Positions 23,697 to 36,781 are shown, numbered from the stretch's first letter. The stretch is 64,000 nt of DNA from Hemicentrotus pulcherrimus (GCA_003118195.1 BEXV01000260.1:212567-276566); one strand, 5' to 3'. A program made the numbers and translations. The notes: generated by a model not told the origin, from the sequence alone.

Positions 23697-24475
23697 TTTT
23701 ATATCCCCGCCAGTTTTAAAACACACCCTTCGATAATGTTAACTTGTACCCCCCCCCCCACCACAGTAGGGCGTTTTATTGAATAATAATGCAGTATAAT
23801 TTTTCTCTTAATAGCAATAGCTATTGAGTAATAATAACAATGATAATAACAAGGATGCACCATTGAATATGTAATAATAAAATTAAAGACACATATGCCA
23901 CTGACAGTAAACTCACACAGCCTGAACTCACATTGAAAGATTGAAAGAGGATCTCAGGTAAGATGCCAATAATGTACATTATGTACACGCCCTTTTCACT
24001 TTTTGTTGGTATCCATCTTGGTCTTCAATTCAAGGCTTTATACTACTTTTCTATATTCATCACTATATCTATCTATCATTAATGATTTGTTTCATTCTTT
24101 GATTTCATTGTTATATTCATACATCAATATTTGTATCTGTTTATTCACTCATACATTGTTTATCTATATATTTATTCATCTATTGTGGGGTCTGACCGTA
24201 CCCATATACAAAAGCACACACTCAGCTTATTAGTGAAAGTTTAAATGAAACAAATTAGATTGAATGAATCCATAGAAAACTCATTATTTGAGGAACTGGA
24301 ACCAAAATAACTCAAATATGATGAAAATATGTTAAATTGTTATCTTGATGAAAAGTTATACTATACCAAAAACATATTTTTAATGATAGGGTGATCAGTG
24401 TCACGCGAGCTAAATAAAATAAGAATACCAGAGAAATTTACATAAAGGGAAGACTTATAGGTGTGGAGACATAGA

Positions 24476-24486
24476 NNNNNNNNNNN
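24476..24486. other. Assembly gap (11 N)
   Basis: Eleven N inside a (GA)n tract; probably an unresolved microsatellite length. Confidence 0.99.
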
Positions 24487-24570
24487 GAGAGAGAGAGAGA
24501 GGGTGTGGAGAAGAACTGAACAGGGGACAGAGGGTGGGGAGAGGGGAGACAGCGAGCCAGAGAGGGGGAG
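24487..24570. repeat. Purine-rich (GA)n tract beside the gap
   Basis: (GA)n followed by G-rich purine sequence, continuing the tract interrupted by the Ns. Confidence 0.85.
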
Positions 24571-26711
24571 ATGGTAGGAATGTACATTTTTTTTTATTTA
24601 ACCCCCTATTGAAACAGAAATGATATATTAATGTTATTGATAATTATGAAAGGTTGATGAAGCAAAATCAAATTACAATAAAAGAGTTGAGAGAGCGAGG
24701 AAATATCACATACTGAACAGAAAACAGCCAGTGAACGCCCCCATGTAAAACACCCCAAATAAATACAATTTTATATGGATCTATACCTAATTACATTCCG
24801 CCCCTACTTATGACTTTTTGGATACGACTGGTATTACATGCACTTTGGTTAAACACTTTTATTGGGTATTTCATGAATATAATTATTAACGCAGCCAAAA
24901 AGGGGAAAACCCTGAATCAGCTGCAATAACCTACATCACAAATATCAATATGTTGAGCACATGCACTTTATTCCAAAAGTAAACATTATATACAGTAAAA
25001 ATAAAAGCTTGGATACTTTAGTGCCCTTATTTATGGGTAATATCGAACTAAAGACAATTTTGACGAATTAAAAATATTCTTCCCATTATTTTAAAAAGAT
25101 CAAAAAAAATTTACACACGTAGAGGTGTGCATCAACCACAAATGCCAAATACAAATTTGTTGGGGCATTTTATTCTAGTTTTTAAAAGAGTGTATCACAT
25201 GTCCTAAAATAAAAAATAAAAAAAATGTAATTTTTGTTGTCGTTGTAAATTTAGAACTTCGATTATGTTAGATAAATAAATACATCATGCATTAAGTTTG
25301 AATACCTAGAGGAATTTTAAAATGAATGAACAAAAGGTATCGATAAACAAATCTATTCTCACAATTAGTTCGATATAACTATGAGCGATACATGAACAGA
25401 ACAAATTAAGGGTTATGTCTTTATTGTAGTTGGATTTGTTTCCAAATTTTAAATGATTAGTAATAGAAGTGATAAGAAGGTTTAAGAAATTAAACAGAAT
25501 GAAACGAAAAAGGAAAGAAAGAAAGAAGGAAGGAAAGAACGAGAGCGAAAATGTAGAAGGAAGAATTTACGGTAGGCCTACATGACAAAACAGCAAACTA
25601 TCAATGAGTTTGATTCCTCGTTGGTATTTCTTTCTAAAAGAAAATGATACGTTTTCTTACCTATAAAATCACAAAAGCATGTTAGTCTACACAAAAAACA
25701 ATCACATTTTCATCAATACTTTTTATGACAATGATTATTATAGTGAACAAGATTAATAATTACAGACACTTTGCAAGATTGTCAACCAATCCAGCCGTGA
25801 ATTCAGTGAATTTCATCAGTTTGTGTAATTATGGTATTGAAATTAATTTGGTCTTCTAACATGAAGGAATTTGTATCTACTATGATTTTCATGAACATGT
25901 GTGGCTTTACTTCATCTTTTCCTACATGAGTAAATGACACAATTAAAGTCATGTAACCCAATCTTATGTTTGATTCGGATACTAAATGTTGGTTAAGGCC
26001 ATGATATAAAGAACACAACATAACAATAAATAAATATCAAACGTCTTTTGTATAGCTTATACAAATAAGCAGATAGAATGAAAATCGTACGCTGAGTTCA
26101 CAATCGTAAGATTTTACAAAGTACTAAATAAATATATTTTCTAATTATTTCTGAACTTTTCGTATGTTTCTACATTCATAAGGTATTTCGGCAACTTAAT
26201 TCATGGAACAGTGGCTGCCTATGAAAATGACCTTTCCCTGTAAGATTTTGTGGGACAAAAAATAAAGACTTTTTAAACTGAAAAGCAGCGTTCTTCGTGG
26301 TTTATACTGTATTAACAATTCAATGAGATATGATAGAGCAAACTGTTTGAAACATTGATAAGTAAATAAAATTTCAACTGAATATAGAACTGGATAGGTA
26401 GCCCACGTAAAACATAAATGACAAACACATAGAAGGGAACAAAGTGATAAGCAAATACAAAATCATCTCAAACATTTGAAGAAAAATAACGACAATACAA
26501 CAGGATATGTTGATTTTAATTAGTCGACTAAAGAATTAAAAGTTTTCAGCCAAAAGAATTTGACATGGTACCTAAATTCAATTTAAATTTTCTTTTGATA
26601 GATATAACCCTCCTTATCTAATACATTGGGTATCATTAAAATGGTTAACACAGTGTTAAAACTGTTATAAGGAACAATTCTGATTAAGTAATTTGAGGGA
26701 TAAAGTCCGTG

Positions 26712-26796
26712 GGTAATAATAAAGCGCTTTCAAAGGCCTTCGGTCCTGAAAAGCGCTATAAGAACTACCGGTAGCTATTATTATCATTATTATTAC
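26712..26796. repeat. AGCGCTTT...AAAGCGCT inverted repeat element
   Basis: TAATAATAAAGCGCTTT on the left is answered by AAAAGCGCT and a TTATTATCATTATTATTA stretch on the right. This gives a foldback flanked by AAT/ATT repeats. Similar GCGCTTTA and TATAGCGC words occur at 60310-60350, suggesting a dispersed family. Confidence 0.55.
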
Positions 26797-27061
26797 TCAT
26801 ATTCACAAAACGCGGTGGTTTCCCAAATCTATTCTGCTTCGTTTCTTTATATTTTAGGGCACAAATCAATGAAAAATTTGGACAAAGACTCGACTAATAA
26901 CATTTTAATTTGTATAATAATATCTTTTAACACCATTTTTCCTCTTCGATCTTCGTTTAGCTCGTAAAATTATTGACTGAAATATCTTTTTGTCAGATTG
27001 GATGTATTCACATCTAACTAATACCTAAACAATACTTGATTTTAGGAGGAAATTAACTTAC

Positions 27062-27635
27062 CAAAACCTCCTGCAAAGTCTCCGAATCTGGGCAGCATGA
27101 CGCCGTTACGAAACCAGTCGACAGAGAAGGAAGATAGCGGGTGGCCGCTCCGTACTCCATGCTCACCGACCGCCGCTGCTGCTGCGGCTCGAAAAGCACT
27201 GAGATGATGTGCGGCTTGTGCATGATGCTGGCCGCCAAACAGCCCGGCGTACAGTGGGTGAGAGTAGATGGCAGGAACCACGGAGGCGTTCGGCGCCATG
27301 CCGGAAACAGGTGGGTGAAAACCAAGCAGTCCTGGTTTGGGGACTAAGCTTCCAGTATGCATCCCTCTTGCTTGAAGGGCGTGGTGGTTACCTCCACCAA
27401 TACCACCGCCTGCAGAAGGGTGCGATAAGGGTGTGGCCCCAAGTGCACGGTCCATCATAGATAAACGGGAGGGGTGCGGTTGAACTGGAAGCGGGCTTAG
27501 AGGGCTGCTTCTATCCTGAGGTGGAGGTGAGTTCATCGGGGATTTCGTCTTCCAACCTGACGAAGCCTCCTTTGCAAGGAGCGCATCAATCGTGAATGCT
27601 TTAGAAGATTCCATCATGAAAATCCGCTCTTTCAT
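27062..27635 (-). CDS. mnx: Mnx homeobox gene, exon 1 (N-terminus)
   Basis: First coding exon of the Mnx gene, 191 codons plus one base. The frame begins at ATG 27635, with an in-frame TAA immediately upstream. A second candidate start, M8 (27614), gives MESSKAFTIDALLAK, which aligns better with the start of vertebrate MNX1, so initiation may be there. FTIDALLAK is the Eh1-type motif that recruits Groucho/TLE corepressors. Then come a Pro/Ser-rich stretch, Gly-rich and poly-Ala segments (AAAAAA near residue 158), and VDWFRNGVMLPRFGDF just before the splice, equivalent to the conserved block ahead of the vertebrate MNX1 homeodomain. The donor is G|GTAAGT at 27062/27061. Its phase 1 matches exon 2, giving a Gly at the junction. 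The apparent read-through into the intron ends within a few codons. Confidence 0.96.
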
Positions 27636-28290
27636 TTAAGAATACAATTCGCTTTTCAATTTCTATTCGAGATTTGCGATAAACACGACTCGGCGGGGGA
27701 AAAAAGGCGAAAGCAAGGTTATAGAAAATCGATTGCTTCGTTTTCAAAATGACAACTGCTGTAAAAAGTCCGAAGATGCGCTAAAGAGAGGGGAAGAAGG
27801 AGAAGAAGCGCTAAAAGTCTGAATGAATAAGAAACGGAAACAGAAATGGGTCGGAGAGAGCGAGTGATTGTAGTGAAGCGATCATGGAGTAATACCGCTC
27901 CGGAATGCATCAGTGACAATGATTGGAGGTCCTCTTAAACCAATTGACTCCACCTTCAAGTAGCTGTAATCGTCATCATGAGATCGAGACACACTATACC
28001 CGGAACCACGTGTAATGCTAGGCCGCTAAGACAGGCGGGCATGAAGGCTAGCGATGATCATCGCTCTTCTTCTCTCTCAAATCATCGATACCACGGCGCC
28101 ATAATACGCTCACTAATAATATCCGCGCTCTCGTCCTATCACAACTCGGCTCTTAAAACGAATCCGTCACAACTCTTTCAATCACTGCAAGACAAAATCG
28201 TTCTGATTGGCTGCTTCAACCTTTCCTAAAATATTATTACCTCTCCCCTCAAAATCAGATGAAGCGGGTGCTTAATCTGAGCTTGATAGC
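27636..28290 (-). promoter_or_regulatory. mnx: Mnx 5' flank, probable 5'UTR and promoter
   Basis: The sequence upstream of the Mnx start is CpG-richer than the surroundings. It carries two CCAAT boxes in minus-strand orientation (complement ATTGG at 27922-27926 and 28206-28210; the latter reads GCAGCCAATCAG, a good NF-Y site), a CACGTG E-box near 28005 and homeodomain-type TTAATTA words near 28300. I see no TATA box, so the start site cannot be placed. Small open frames on both strands have no domain. Confidence 0.45.
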
Positions 28291-28300
28291 TCGCGAGTAA

Positions 28301-28873
28301 TTAGGCGTTTTAATTACGTGTTGACACGGCACTAATAAAAGCACAAGGCTTCATTGATCTTGGGGTTAATAATCGTATATATTTTATTGGAGACCGAACC
28401 TCCATGCAAACACAGCGGATTTGCAACCGTTTGGTTACCATTACGTTTGTCTTCGCGATTGCCACGGGTGATTGGACTAGATGGGGCCTCGATCCTTTCT
28501 CATGGTTGTGTACACAGCGCGCGTAGATCTACCAATGCGTCTAATCGCACAATCTGTCTTCTTCGCACTTACCGAATGCAGCCTACAATAATAATTAGCA
28601 ATGGTCAATAAATTTACAAATATCCGTACCACTTTGATGCAAGTGAGCAAGCAGACGAGTAATCCGTTGATTCAGAGATGTGGTCACCTGCATCACTTTT
28701 AAGAATATCGATATTTCAAGATTATCATTTCAAGGTGGTTCTTTGCTGGTATAAATATGTTATCTCCGATGCGATTTACCCTTTGTTTGGTTGATTATTA
28801 TCCTTGTCCTTTGTAGGTTTCTTTTTATCAACAAGAATGATACAATATTAGGCCTATCAGTGAGAGTAATATC
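28301..28873. other. Gene-free DNA between Mnx and the SINE
   Basis: A CpG-containing block at 28380-28560 followed by AT-rich DNA. No feature recognised beyond possible distal promoter sequence. Confidence 0.6.
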
Positions 28874-29101
28874 GGGCATGGTGGCGCAGTGGTTAGAACG
28901 CCCGCCTCATGAACGGGAGGTCGTGGGTTCGAACCCCAGCCGAGTCATACCAAAGACTTATAACAATAACAATGGGACCTGCCTTCTAGCTAGGCGCTCA
29001 ATATATTAGATTTCAGAAGGGTAGTAATAACATATTGTATTATGCAGGGCCCGCTGGAAGATAAGTTTCATAACTGAAGTGGCTACCCTGGGTAAATAAA
29101 C

Positions 29102-29136
<35 letters not shown>
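28874..29136 (+). mobile_element. tRNA-derived SINE with (ATT)n tail
   Basis: The 5' part (28875-28947) is a decayed tRNA. It has box A TGGCGCAGTGG at 28882-28892 and box B GGTTCGAACC at 28926-28935. Its anticodon arm has the loop CTCATGA, so the anticodon would be CAT, as in tRNA-Met. The T-arm is intact but the acceptor stem has mismatches and no typical pol III terminator follows directly. A non-tRNA body continues to a 3' (ATT)n run at 29103-29135. CTATCAG occurs 13 bp before the element (28854) and just after it (29140), possibly an imperfect target duplication. Internal promoter sites would be used by RNA polymerase III. Confidence 0.85.
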
Positions 29137-29137
<1 letters not shown>

Positions 29138-31490
29138 CACTATCAGGGTACAAACATTCAGTCATTAATATAGCATCTTTTGTAGTTATCTAGAAAAAAA
29201 AAGCATATTGCACACAACCAACATTTACCTTTGAGACACCAAACGGACCTGAAAATGTGATACCCCCCCCCTTTTTTTGCTCATCAAATATTAATTGTTG
29301 CATGATAATTTTACTTTAGATAATGTTTTTGATGAAGAAATACTGACAGCAAAACTTAATCTAGTTCAGGGTGAAATGCGACTAATCATGCCAAAGGTTC
29401 GAAACTCGAGATTATTATTTTATCTCCATCCATTATAGGAGGGCGGTTCATTTTTCTACGGATCCGTAAAAGAGAAAATAATTTCCACAAAGAGAGCAAT
29501 TCAACATGCCTTGGGGTAGGATTAAGAAGGGGACTATAGAGAAATTAGGGTAAAACGTTTCTCGCACCCACGGGGTTTGTAAAAGATATAATTTGTCATG
29601 GCATTATAGTTAGACTACTTCAGATCTATAACAAAAATTGTGATAGTAATTAACTAATTGTAGTTTGGATGTATTAGTGAGAAGAAAGGGTTGGTTGTAT
29701 TCTGCTTCATAAGTATATTTGACAGGCGATCTGTCATATTAAACCGGACGAGAAATAACGTCGTACCTCTTTTCTATTCTCCCAGGATTATGAAGACATC
29801 TTGTGTTTCTGACGAGTTCAGTTGTGAAATGTATTTAATATGATGAGCATGAGTGAACCGGGGAAATTTAAAGAGTTTGGATACAAAGTGATGCAATTGA
29901 TTACTTTAAATGTAATGAAAACGTGTTTTTCGAAGCTTAATTGAAATGAAATCATGACATGTAGGAGAAATAAAATGTTATTTTCATGCCAAACATTATT
30001 ATTTGTTATTAAACAGTTTTGAATGCCTGATTTTATGATTGATAAATGACTCAAAACTCTATTAAAAATTGACCATTAAAATATTTCTACACTTTGAACT
30101 GCTTCAATACCATATCATAAAAAAATAGTTTAATAGCTAATTGAAATACAATGGTATGACAAAGATAGACACGTAATCTAAAATTCGAACGTTATGATTA
30201 ATGTCGCCCGTGACATTGTAACACACTCTGTAATCATCTCATCGCAGCTTGCAAATTTCTGAAATAAAAAAAATTGTATATGATACACAATATCGTTTTA
30301 GTCCTCATTTTGTTGAATCAATAAACCCAGGCATTAAAAAGAGAGATATATCCACAAGGACACTGTGAGAAAGAGTATAATAAGATATTATCTTGCAAGA
30401 TTCTAACATAATAGGCCTATTAGGGGCAATATTGCAGAGATCCCAACAATTACGACTCTAGATTTATACGCCAATGAAGTCTGTACAAATATTATTCAAT
30501 GCCGTTTATCAGTCGGAAGCTGGTTTTAACGACATATTAATGACCTGCCGCCTCAAATTCAACCATCAGAACTCAACTACCGAATACACATAAAACTTTG
30601 CGATTTCTCACCTGTGTGACAACTTTAGCAGAAAAAAAACTAGGTCCTAGTCTCTAGAAATTCGTTTGATTTGACTTTGTTTCACTGACTTTAATGGGTC
30701 GATTTCTGTCAAAATTACAAGAAAAATATATTTGCTTCTTGAATGGCCAGGTTTGTCACAACATTTACCTCGAACATTACTTTCATGGTAGAGCTAGTCA
30801 GTATAGCCAATAATACACAACACTGACAAGTTTCGCCTGTTTCTGTTTTGCTTTTTTAACTCGAAAATAATGAATGGTTGATGGGGAGATAAATTAGGGT
30901 TCTGATTTGCTAATGGCGGCATTCCTTTGATCTTTTGTTGCAATTTGCTAAGAATGTCGAAATCTTTTCTTGGTAATGGGGAAAAATGTGAATGGCCCAT
31001 CAAGCTTCTACTATTTGCTATGAGGTAAAGTAGATGATAGTCAATGTGCTAGAACGGTAAACCTGTTTTCGGGCAAGCATGGTGGTTGGATTGTCAAGCA
31101 TATTTTGATAACAGACCGTAAATTGAACGCAATCTGTAATGTTAATTCAAATAATCCTGCAACCTGTTTGATACTTAAATATTGAATTTGTTCCTATGTT
31201 CCGTTTACATGCAGGATGAACTATCTACATATTTTTTTATTTGAAGATTCTTTATAGACCACCGTAAGAAAGAGTAATAATTTGGGAGACACTAAATCAA
31301 AAATATCATTCACAGATTTTATTGAGTTAGAGTATGAAATGCAGATATTAGAAGAAACGGTTTCATCCTGTAAAAAAAACACCTTTTAATAAAGAAAGGG
31401 TAATGTACAAGAACAAACAGAACACCTAGAAAATAAATTTTACATGAACGATCAATCTATAACCAAAAACCAAACATATGACCAACTCTA
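29137..31490. other. AT-rich intergenic DNA, no gene seen
   Basis: Contains a C8/T7 homopolymer junction near 29265-29280 and otherwise AT-rich DNA with short open frames only. Nothing supports a gene. Confidence 0.75.
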
Positions 31491-31880
31491 GAGATCAACG
31501 ACCGCGAAAGCGATTGTGTCGGAAACCGTTTAGAAAACTTTTCCAATTGTAAAGAAGCATGACTTTTTTAGTCCAAGGGTCATCGGTCTCGAAAACTGCT
31601 GTGAACGGACATGCAAGATGACCGACAACGAGACCGACAACTCTAGCAACAAATGATCAATAGATCGGCGACATCGAAAGCGACGGTCTAGTGAACCGTT
31701 CAGAAAGGTTGTCAAAAGGTATACGAGTCCAGCATGTCAGTCCCGTGGAACATCATTCTCGCGAATCCTCGGGTAATTTGATTGTCAGAAGGGCAACAAA
31801 ACTGACATAGTCGGTCTCACGACCCTATCGGTTTCGAGGCTGTCAGTCCCGTATGCTGTCAGTTTTACATACCGTCGGTC
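31491..31880. repeat. Complex repeat with internal duplication and GACCGAC/GTCGGTC motifs
   Basis: A stretch at 31491-31553 is repeated, diverged, at 31661-31720 (shared words AGATC, CGAAAGCGA, GAACCGTT/AAACCGTT, AGAAA). The region also holds several GACCGACAAC / GTCGGTC words and GTCAGTTTTAC. Those words also occur in the TIR element at 23370-23502, so this may be a larger, older relative. Confidence 0.5.
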
Positions 31881-32904
31881 GCCTGAGCTATAAATAGGGA
31901 GAATTCTGAACATATCAGAAACACTGATTTAAGGAGTACAGTCGGTCATCAAAAGATTACAATCAGTAGGTGAGTAATTGATGTATTACATTTGAAACGA
32001 GGACATAAACAATGGCGTGAAATGTTCATAAAGTGACTCACAAAGAAAGACAGCCGCCAAATCTACAGTGATCTACCGAACAATAGAATAGTACGGAAGT
32101 TATATAACTTATCACAACATCTTGAGAAAGATACACCTTGCCACATTTTCTTTTATATCATTTATATTGCTTTCATTTTTGGATAACCATTCGCATTTGA
32201 TATTGCAATACAGTACCGCTTTTAAGACTGAAACATTTTTATTTTTGGTTCCTGTTTGAAGAATTTTTATTTACTGAAATATAGCAGCTAGACCTGAGGA
32301 AAATGCAATGTTGATACCAGAACAGATGAATGTTCGAGACATTTGCAATTGAAAAAACGTATATAATATACGATATAAGCAAATACATTTATGATATACT
32401 CGATTGATCAACCTTCGTGGCATATCCACGTCTCTGACATTATCGAATTTGTCGTTTTACCTTCCATAAAACTTAAATAATTGTCTTAAAACCTAGAAAA
32501 TCATCAACCGACAGCCGTATATGGAATAGAAAGAAAAGGAGATGCGTATAACATAAAACTTATAATAGGGCTGAGGTCTTTGCTACAAGAAGCGAACGTT
32601 TCCATGACAATGGCTATTCAGTGATGATACGCTTGAGATACATGTAAATGCGATTTTACATCAAACAAGAAATCTTTTCTTCAGCCTATACCATCCAGAT
32701 AATTCTCAAAGATCAGACATCTATGCCCGTCTGTAATATCGCTATAATGTTTAATTGATCCTACATAAAGGTGAAGAGAACCGAGATTAAATTAATTTCG
32801 AAACATTCTGCGGTTGCCATCCCTCGCCTCTTGACTTTATACATCGCTCTCATCCTCTGTTGCTTAGTAACCAATTGATGGTGTTTCTTCTCGTTCCGTC
32901 TCGT
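31881..32904. other. Intergenic DNA, no feature seen
   Basis: AT-rich; no open frame of note, no repeat recognised. Confidence 0.7.
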
Positions 32905-33450
32905 TTCGCTGCATTTCTTTTTTTCGTTTAATGATGATTGGTTAGGACAATATCCCTAAATGAACGACAAAAGTGGGTACTTATGGATGAACTATACATC
33001 GCCGAGCAATGAGAGAGACACATATCTTCGAGATGAGGCTGAATTATAATATTGATAAATGATTTCTTTTTTCTTTCTTCTTCTACGTTGATGTTTGATA
33101 TATCGGAAGGTGAACGAAAACATGTATAACAGTAGGGTTTCCTTTTTCAAGTCTATTTATTTGTTATTTGCGAGAGTCTTAAAGACACATCGTCGAGACG
33201 AGGCCGAATGATGATAGTCATAAATCTATTTTCTCTAGATTCAGTTTTGTATTATTGGTGGGTGAGTGAATCAACTAGTGAAATTGTGTTTTTCCTCTTT
33301 CAGGCATTTTTGTTTGTTATTTTGTGTACTTCCAAATGAACAGCAGCACGCATTCATGGATGAACTTATAATGGCGAGCAATGCAAGAGAAAATAGAGAT
33401 ATCAACGAGATGGAAGCAAAGAAACATGCAATATTCTATATTCTTTAAGG
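32905..33450 (+). repeat. Decayed tandem repeat, three units of about 165-210 bp
   Basis: Three diverged units follow each other. Units 1 and 3 share AATGAACnnCA, ATGGATGAACT, GCGAGCAATG and an AGA-rich end. Units 1 and 2 share AGACACAT, TCGAGAnGAGGC and GAAT followed by ATAAAT. Units 2 and 3 share TTTCC, TTTCA and TTTGTTATTT, with unit 2 lacking about 50 bp. Unit 3 is open (33266-33448, containing NEQQHAFMDELIMASNARE), while unit 1 has stops in the equivalent frame. It may be a decayed coding or transposon fragment, or simply a minisatellite. Confidence 0.55.
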
Positions 33451-34084
33451 ACATTATACATAATATATTTACCATGTATATAGGCCAACAAATGAACAAA
33501 ATAATGATAGGTTTTTCGAATTTAAAAGGTAATGTGTAAAGGTCAAGACTTTTTGTATGGATTAACAAATTCATGAATCTTGACCATCATAATGATGACA
33601 TTCCATCGGTTCGTTTATTTCTAAATTATTATTGCCGTGTTTAAAGGTTGGATATACAATTGCAGTGAAAGTTGTGTAAATGTATATCAGAATGATCAAC
33701 GATATGAAACCTTATAACTCAAATTAAATTGAATCAAATCGAACAATATGTCAATTTAGAAAATGATTATATCGTAAAATATATCACTTAAATTAGGGGA
33801 AAATTGTCATTACTCGTGAGGTGGTGCTATTACACTTATAGATCACATTCAGACTCTCGGAGGACGACTATGATCTTAATATTGATCTACATAGCCTGCT
33901 TCCTCGAGTATTATTTTGTTGGGGGCGGTGCTGTCAGAAACTAGACGCAAAAAACGTAACATCCGAGGAAGCTTGGAAAAAAAATACAGACTTTATTAAT
34001 CATGCTCGTAAGTAAGCAACCAGGAGACCTACGTCTTCAAGACATAATTTTCTGAAGAACTTAATAATGGATTAACTAATGCCT
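33451..34084. other. Intergenic DNA, no feature seen
   Basis: AT-rich sequence without recognisable gene or repeat. Confidence 0.7.
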
Positions 34085-34172
34085 TGCAAAAAGACACCAG
34101 CGGCTCAATTTGGTTTTGAACCCGGAACCTCCCGGTCAAGAGACTACTGCTTTAACACTGAGTAGCTCTTTC
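34085..34172 (-). mobile_element. tRNA-like SINE remnant
   Basis: On the minus strand GAGCTACTCAGTG (complement at about 34156-34168) resembles box A, and GGTTCAAAACC (complement at 34112-34122) fits box B, at tRNA-like spacing. No clean cloverleaf forms, so this is a SINE head remnant rather than a tRNA gene. Confidence 0.6.
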
Positions 34173-36781
34173 CTTCAAAATGTATTACTTTTCATCATTT
34201 TGATTTCTATTTCATGTGAATGTTTGCATGAGAGCGCCTTTATTTCATCGCCTTAGCAAAATAAACTAGCAGGCAGTTGGCAAACTGTGACATCTCAGCT
34301 CAAATAAATATAAGGTCGTGATTTATTGAACATGAAATTCAAGCAGTACCAGCATTATAAGCGCCCAATCTTCACAATTTAATGAAAATATTTCCGTTAC
34401 CAACAAATTCACCAACAAGTAATTCAACTTTCTACGACTCGCGTGCCCCATGAATCCATACACTTCCAAGGCAACCACGATTAAGCGCCAGCATTATCGG
34501 TTTGATTTGCTTCTAGATACACTTATTGGTATCTAGGCTTTGCGGTACACATCTCACACTTGGTAATCTTTTACGAGAGCAAAGTAATCTATCTCTCTGA
34601 ACTTGACTCTTTAAGATCAATCGCGTACGCTTAATTTTGAATCAACAAATGTAATATGAGCATCTTATGGTTTTAATTAAATTCAGAGTGCGCATTTGTC
34701 AAATGCTTGACAAATCATCGTACTATGTTTGATTTTTATGCGTTATATTTTGTTGGTGCATGGCATTCACAGCCAGCGGATCATTAGACATCAGCTTTAA
34801 TTAATCAAATATCATGTAGACCATCTTGGCACTTCTTTTTGAGATATTTTTGGTGATTGTAATCACTCATGTAAAAAGATATAAAAAGATTATTTATGAA
34901 ACTATAAATTAAAAAAAAAAAAGACTATGTGTGTTATGTCAGTATGAAAGCTAGGAATTTGATTTTCTTTTTGTCGGAGATCTATACATGGGATAATTTT
35001 GTATGCATCGCGCTCATCTTTCTAGATCACCCCCTCCCCTCTCAAAGGAAAATGTATTTCATATATTGAAGCCAAAATGCTATAAGCACTGTGCAATGCC
35101 CTTCTGGCTCTCTGCAGATGAGTTGAGTTTATATACTTAAACAAGACGAAGCTCTTTTCTTATCAAATGAATATTTTTTTGGTGTAAATATGTCTTTAAT
35201 TCTGTATTAAGAAACATGTTTCCTTAAATGCAATGCTCATTAGGATCATGAATTCTTTTATTTCTAGCGAATTGTATAATAATAAAATTAATAATAATAA
35301 TGATGATGATAATAATGATAATAATAATAATGATGATAATAGCAATAACAATATGTCTTGTTTACCTAGGGTAGCCTCATCAGTATTAATACTATTCTCT
35401 CAATACTATTCTCTCTGAGGGCCCTGTAATCATAATTATTATTACCCCGGCTTTATCCAAGCTACTATGAAAGGGCGCTTCAAGACATAAGAAAGGGTTA
35501 TGATGAAGGCCTTTGTGTCAATTCAATTAGCTATTTTGGGGAAGGAAACATTTTGCTTAGAAAATAAGGCCTACGTGCAAGGAAAATGAGACTGCGTCCT
35601 AGAGATAGAATTCTTCTTCTTTAGCATATAAGACCCCTGACTGGTCAGGTTGTCAAGGAGTGCATTTTAATAGCGCCATCTTATGGAAGTTTAGCTACAT
35701 ACTAACAACGTATCAGAATAAAGTAAAACATCTCAGAAACAAAAAATTACTTTTGTCGTTTCTTTTAGGCTTTTTGAGAAAATTATTGGAAAACAAGACC
35801 ATCTAATTTTCAATTTTATTGAGTATTTCTAACATCGTCCTTTCTTGTTTCTTCTGGATTGATATAGATGAATATAAATTGTGTTTATGCTTTCATAGGC
35901 TTCCCCTTCTCTCCATCTGTACACTCTCCCTGGTCAGTCTGTCCGACTGTTTGTCTCTGTCTTTAATTTTCTCGCTCTGTCTCCTCTCCCCCCTCTCTCT
36001 CTCCCTCTGTATGGATGTGCGCGCGTGCGTGTGAGTGTGTATGTGTATTTATTATATTCAGTTTTGCTTCTACTACAAATTTAGAGAAATTAAAAAAAAA
36101 TGTAAAAAAAAATGTAAAAAAAAAACAAAATCTAACAATATGATAAAAATACGAGTACCCGATCAGAAAATAAACCGTTCAAATAAAAGTAATTTATAAT
36201 TCAAATAGAAAGTTTTATATCAGCAGAGCGAATTAAAGCAACACATACAATGCCATGGACTTGTCACTAGAAACGAAGGTCAATTCAACCGTAGATGGCA
36301 GACTTGCAGATTTTCTAAGAGGCGCCACCAAACCATATAAAAATAATCGCTTATGGGGATTTGAAATCATTCTTGAGATGTCCTTTTTTAAATAGACAAT
36401 TAGCTATGTTAATTACACTCATATAATGTCATCTTTCTTAAACGTGTATACAAGTATTTGAGATATTACCTAAATTATTGACAACAATTATTGTGCAAAC
36501 TCCCTTCGGTTAATCGTTGCTGCTGCTGCTGATTTTTGTTTCCATTCGTCGATCTTATATATATGACCAAAAAGATCAGACAGCTCTGAAGTTAGATCCA
36601 TATTAACGAATTTATATGTGATACAAGAAACCAATGATGAGGTAAAATAATTTGACCTGTTAGTGCAGACACATATTAATAATAAACATTATGATAGCAT
36701 GAGAATGACAGTGTATACCATTTTCTTCACGCCTACATATTCTGGAACACCCGTTGTCATGTCAGAGTTGAGAATTCTCGC

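Larger units (their letters stand above)
15541..27061 (-). other. mnx: Mnx intron 1, 5'-proximal part
   Basis: The remaining 11.5 kb of the 24.1-kb intron, up to the exon 1 donor. It includes a 10-bp-armed hairpin (15543-15582), a GC-rich block (15830-16110), a TIR element (23370-23502), a gap (24476-24486), a purine-rich tract (24487-24570) and an inverted-repeat element (26712-26796). The stretch from about 16900 to 18000 and that from 24240 to 26700 are very AT-rich, with no feature I can name. No exon with homeobox or other domain sequence was found. Confidence 0.7.

Noticed and set aside
28875..28947. Functional tRNA-Met gene
   Set aside because: Boxes A and B and the CAT loop are good, but the acceptor stem has an A-A clash and G-T pairs, and a SINE body with an ATT tail follows. 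It is a SINE head.
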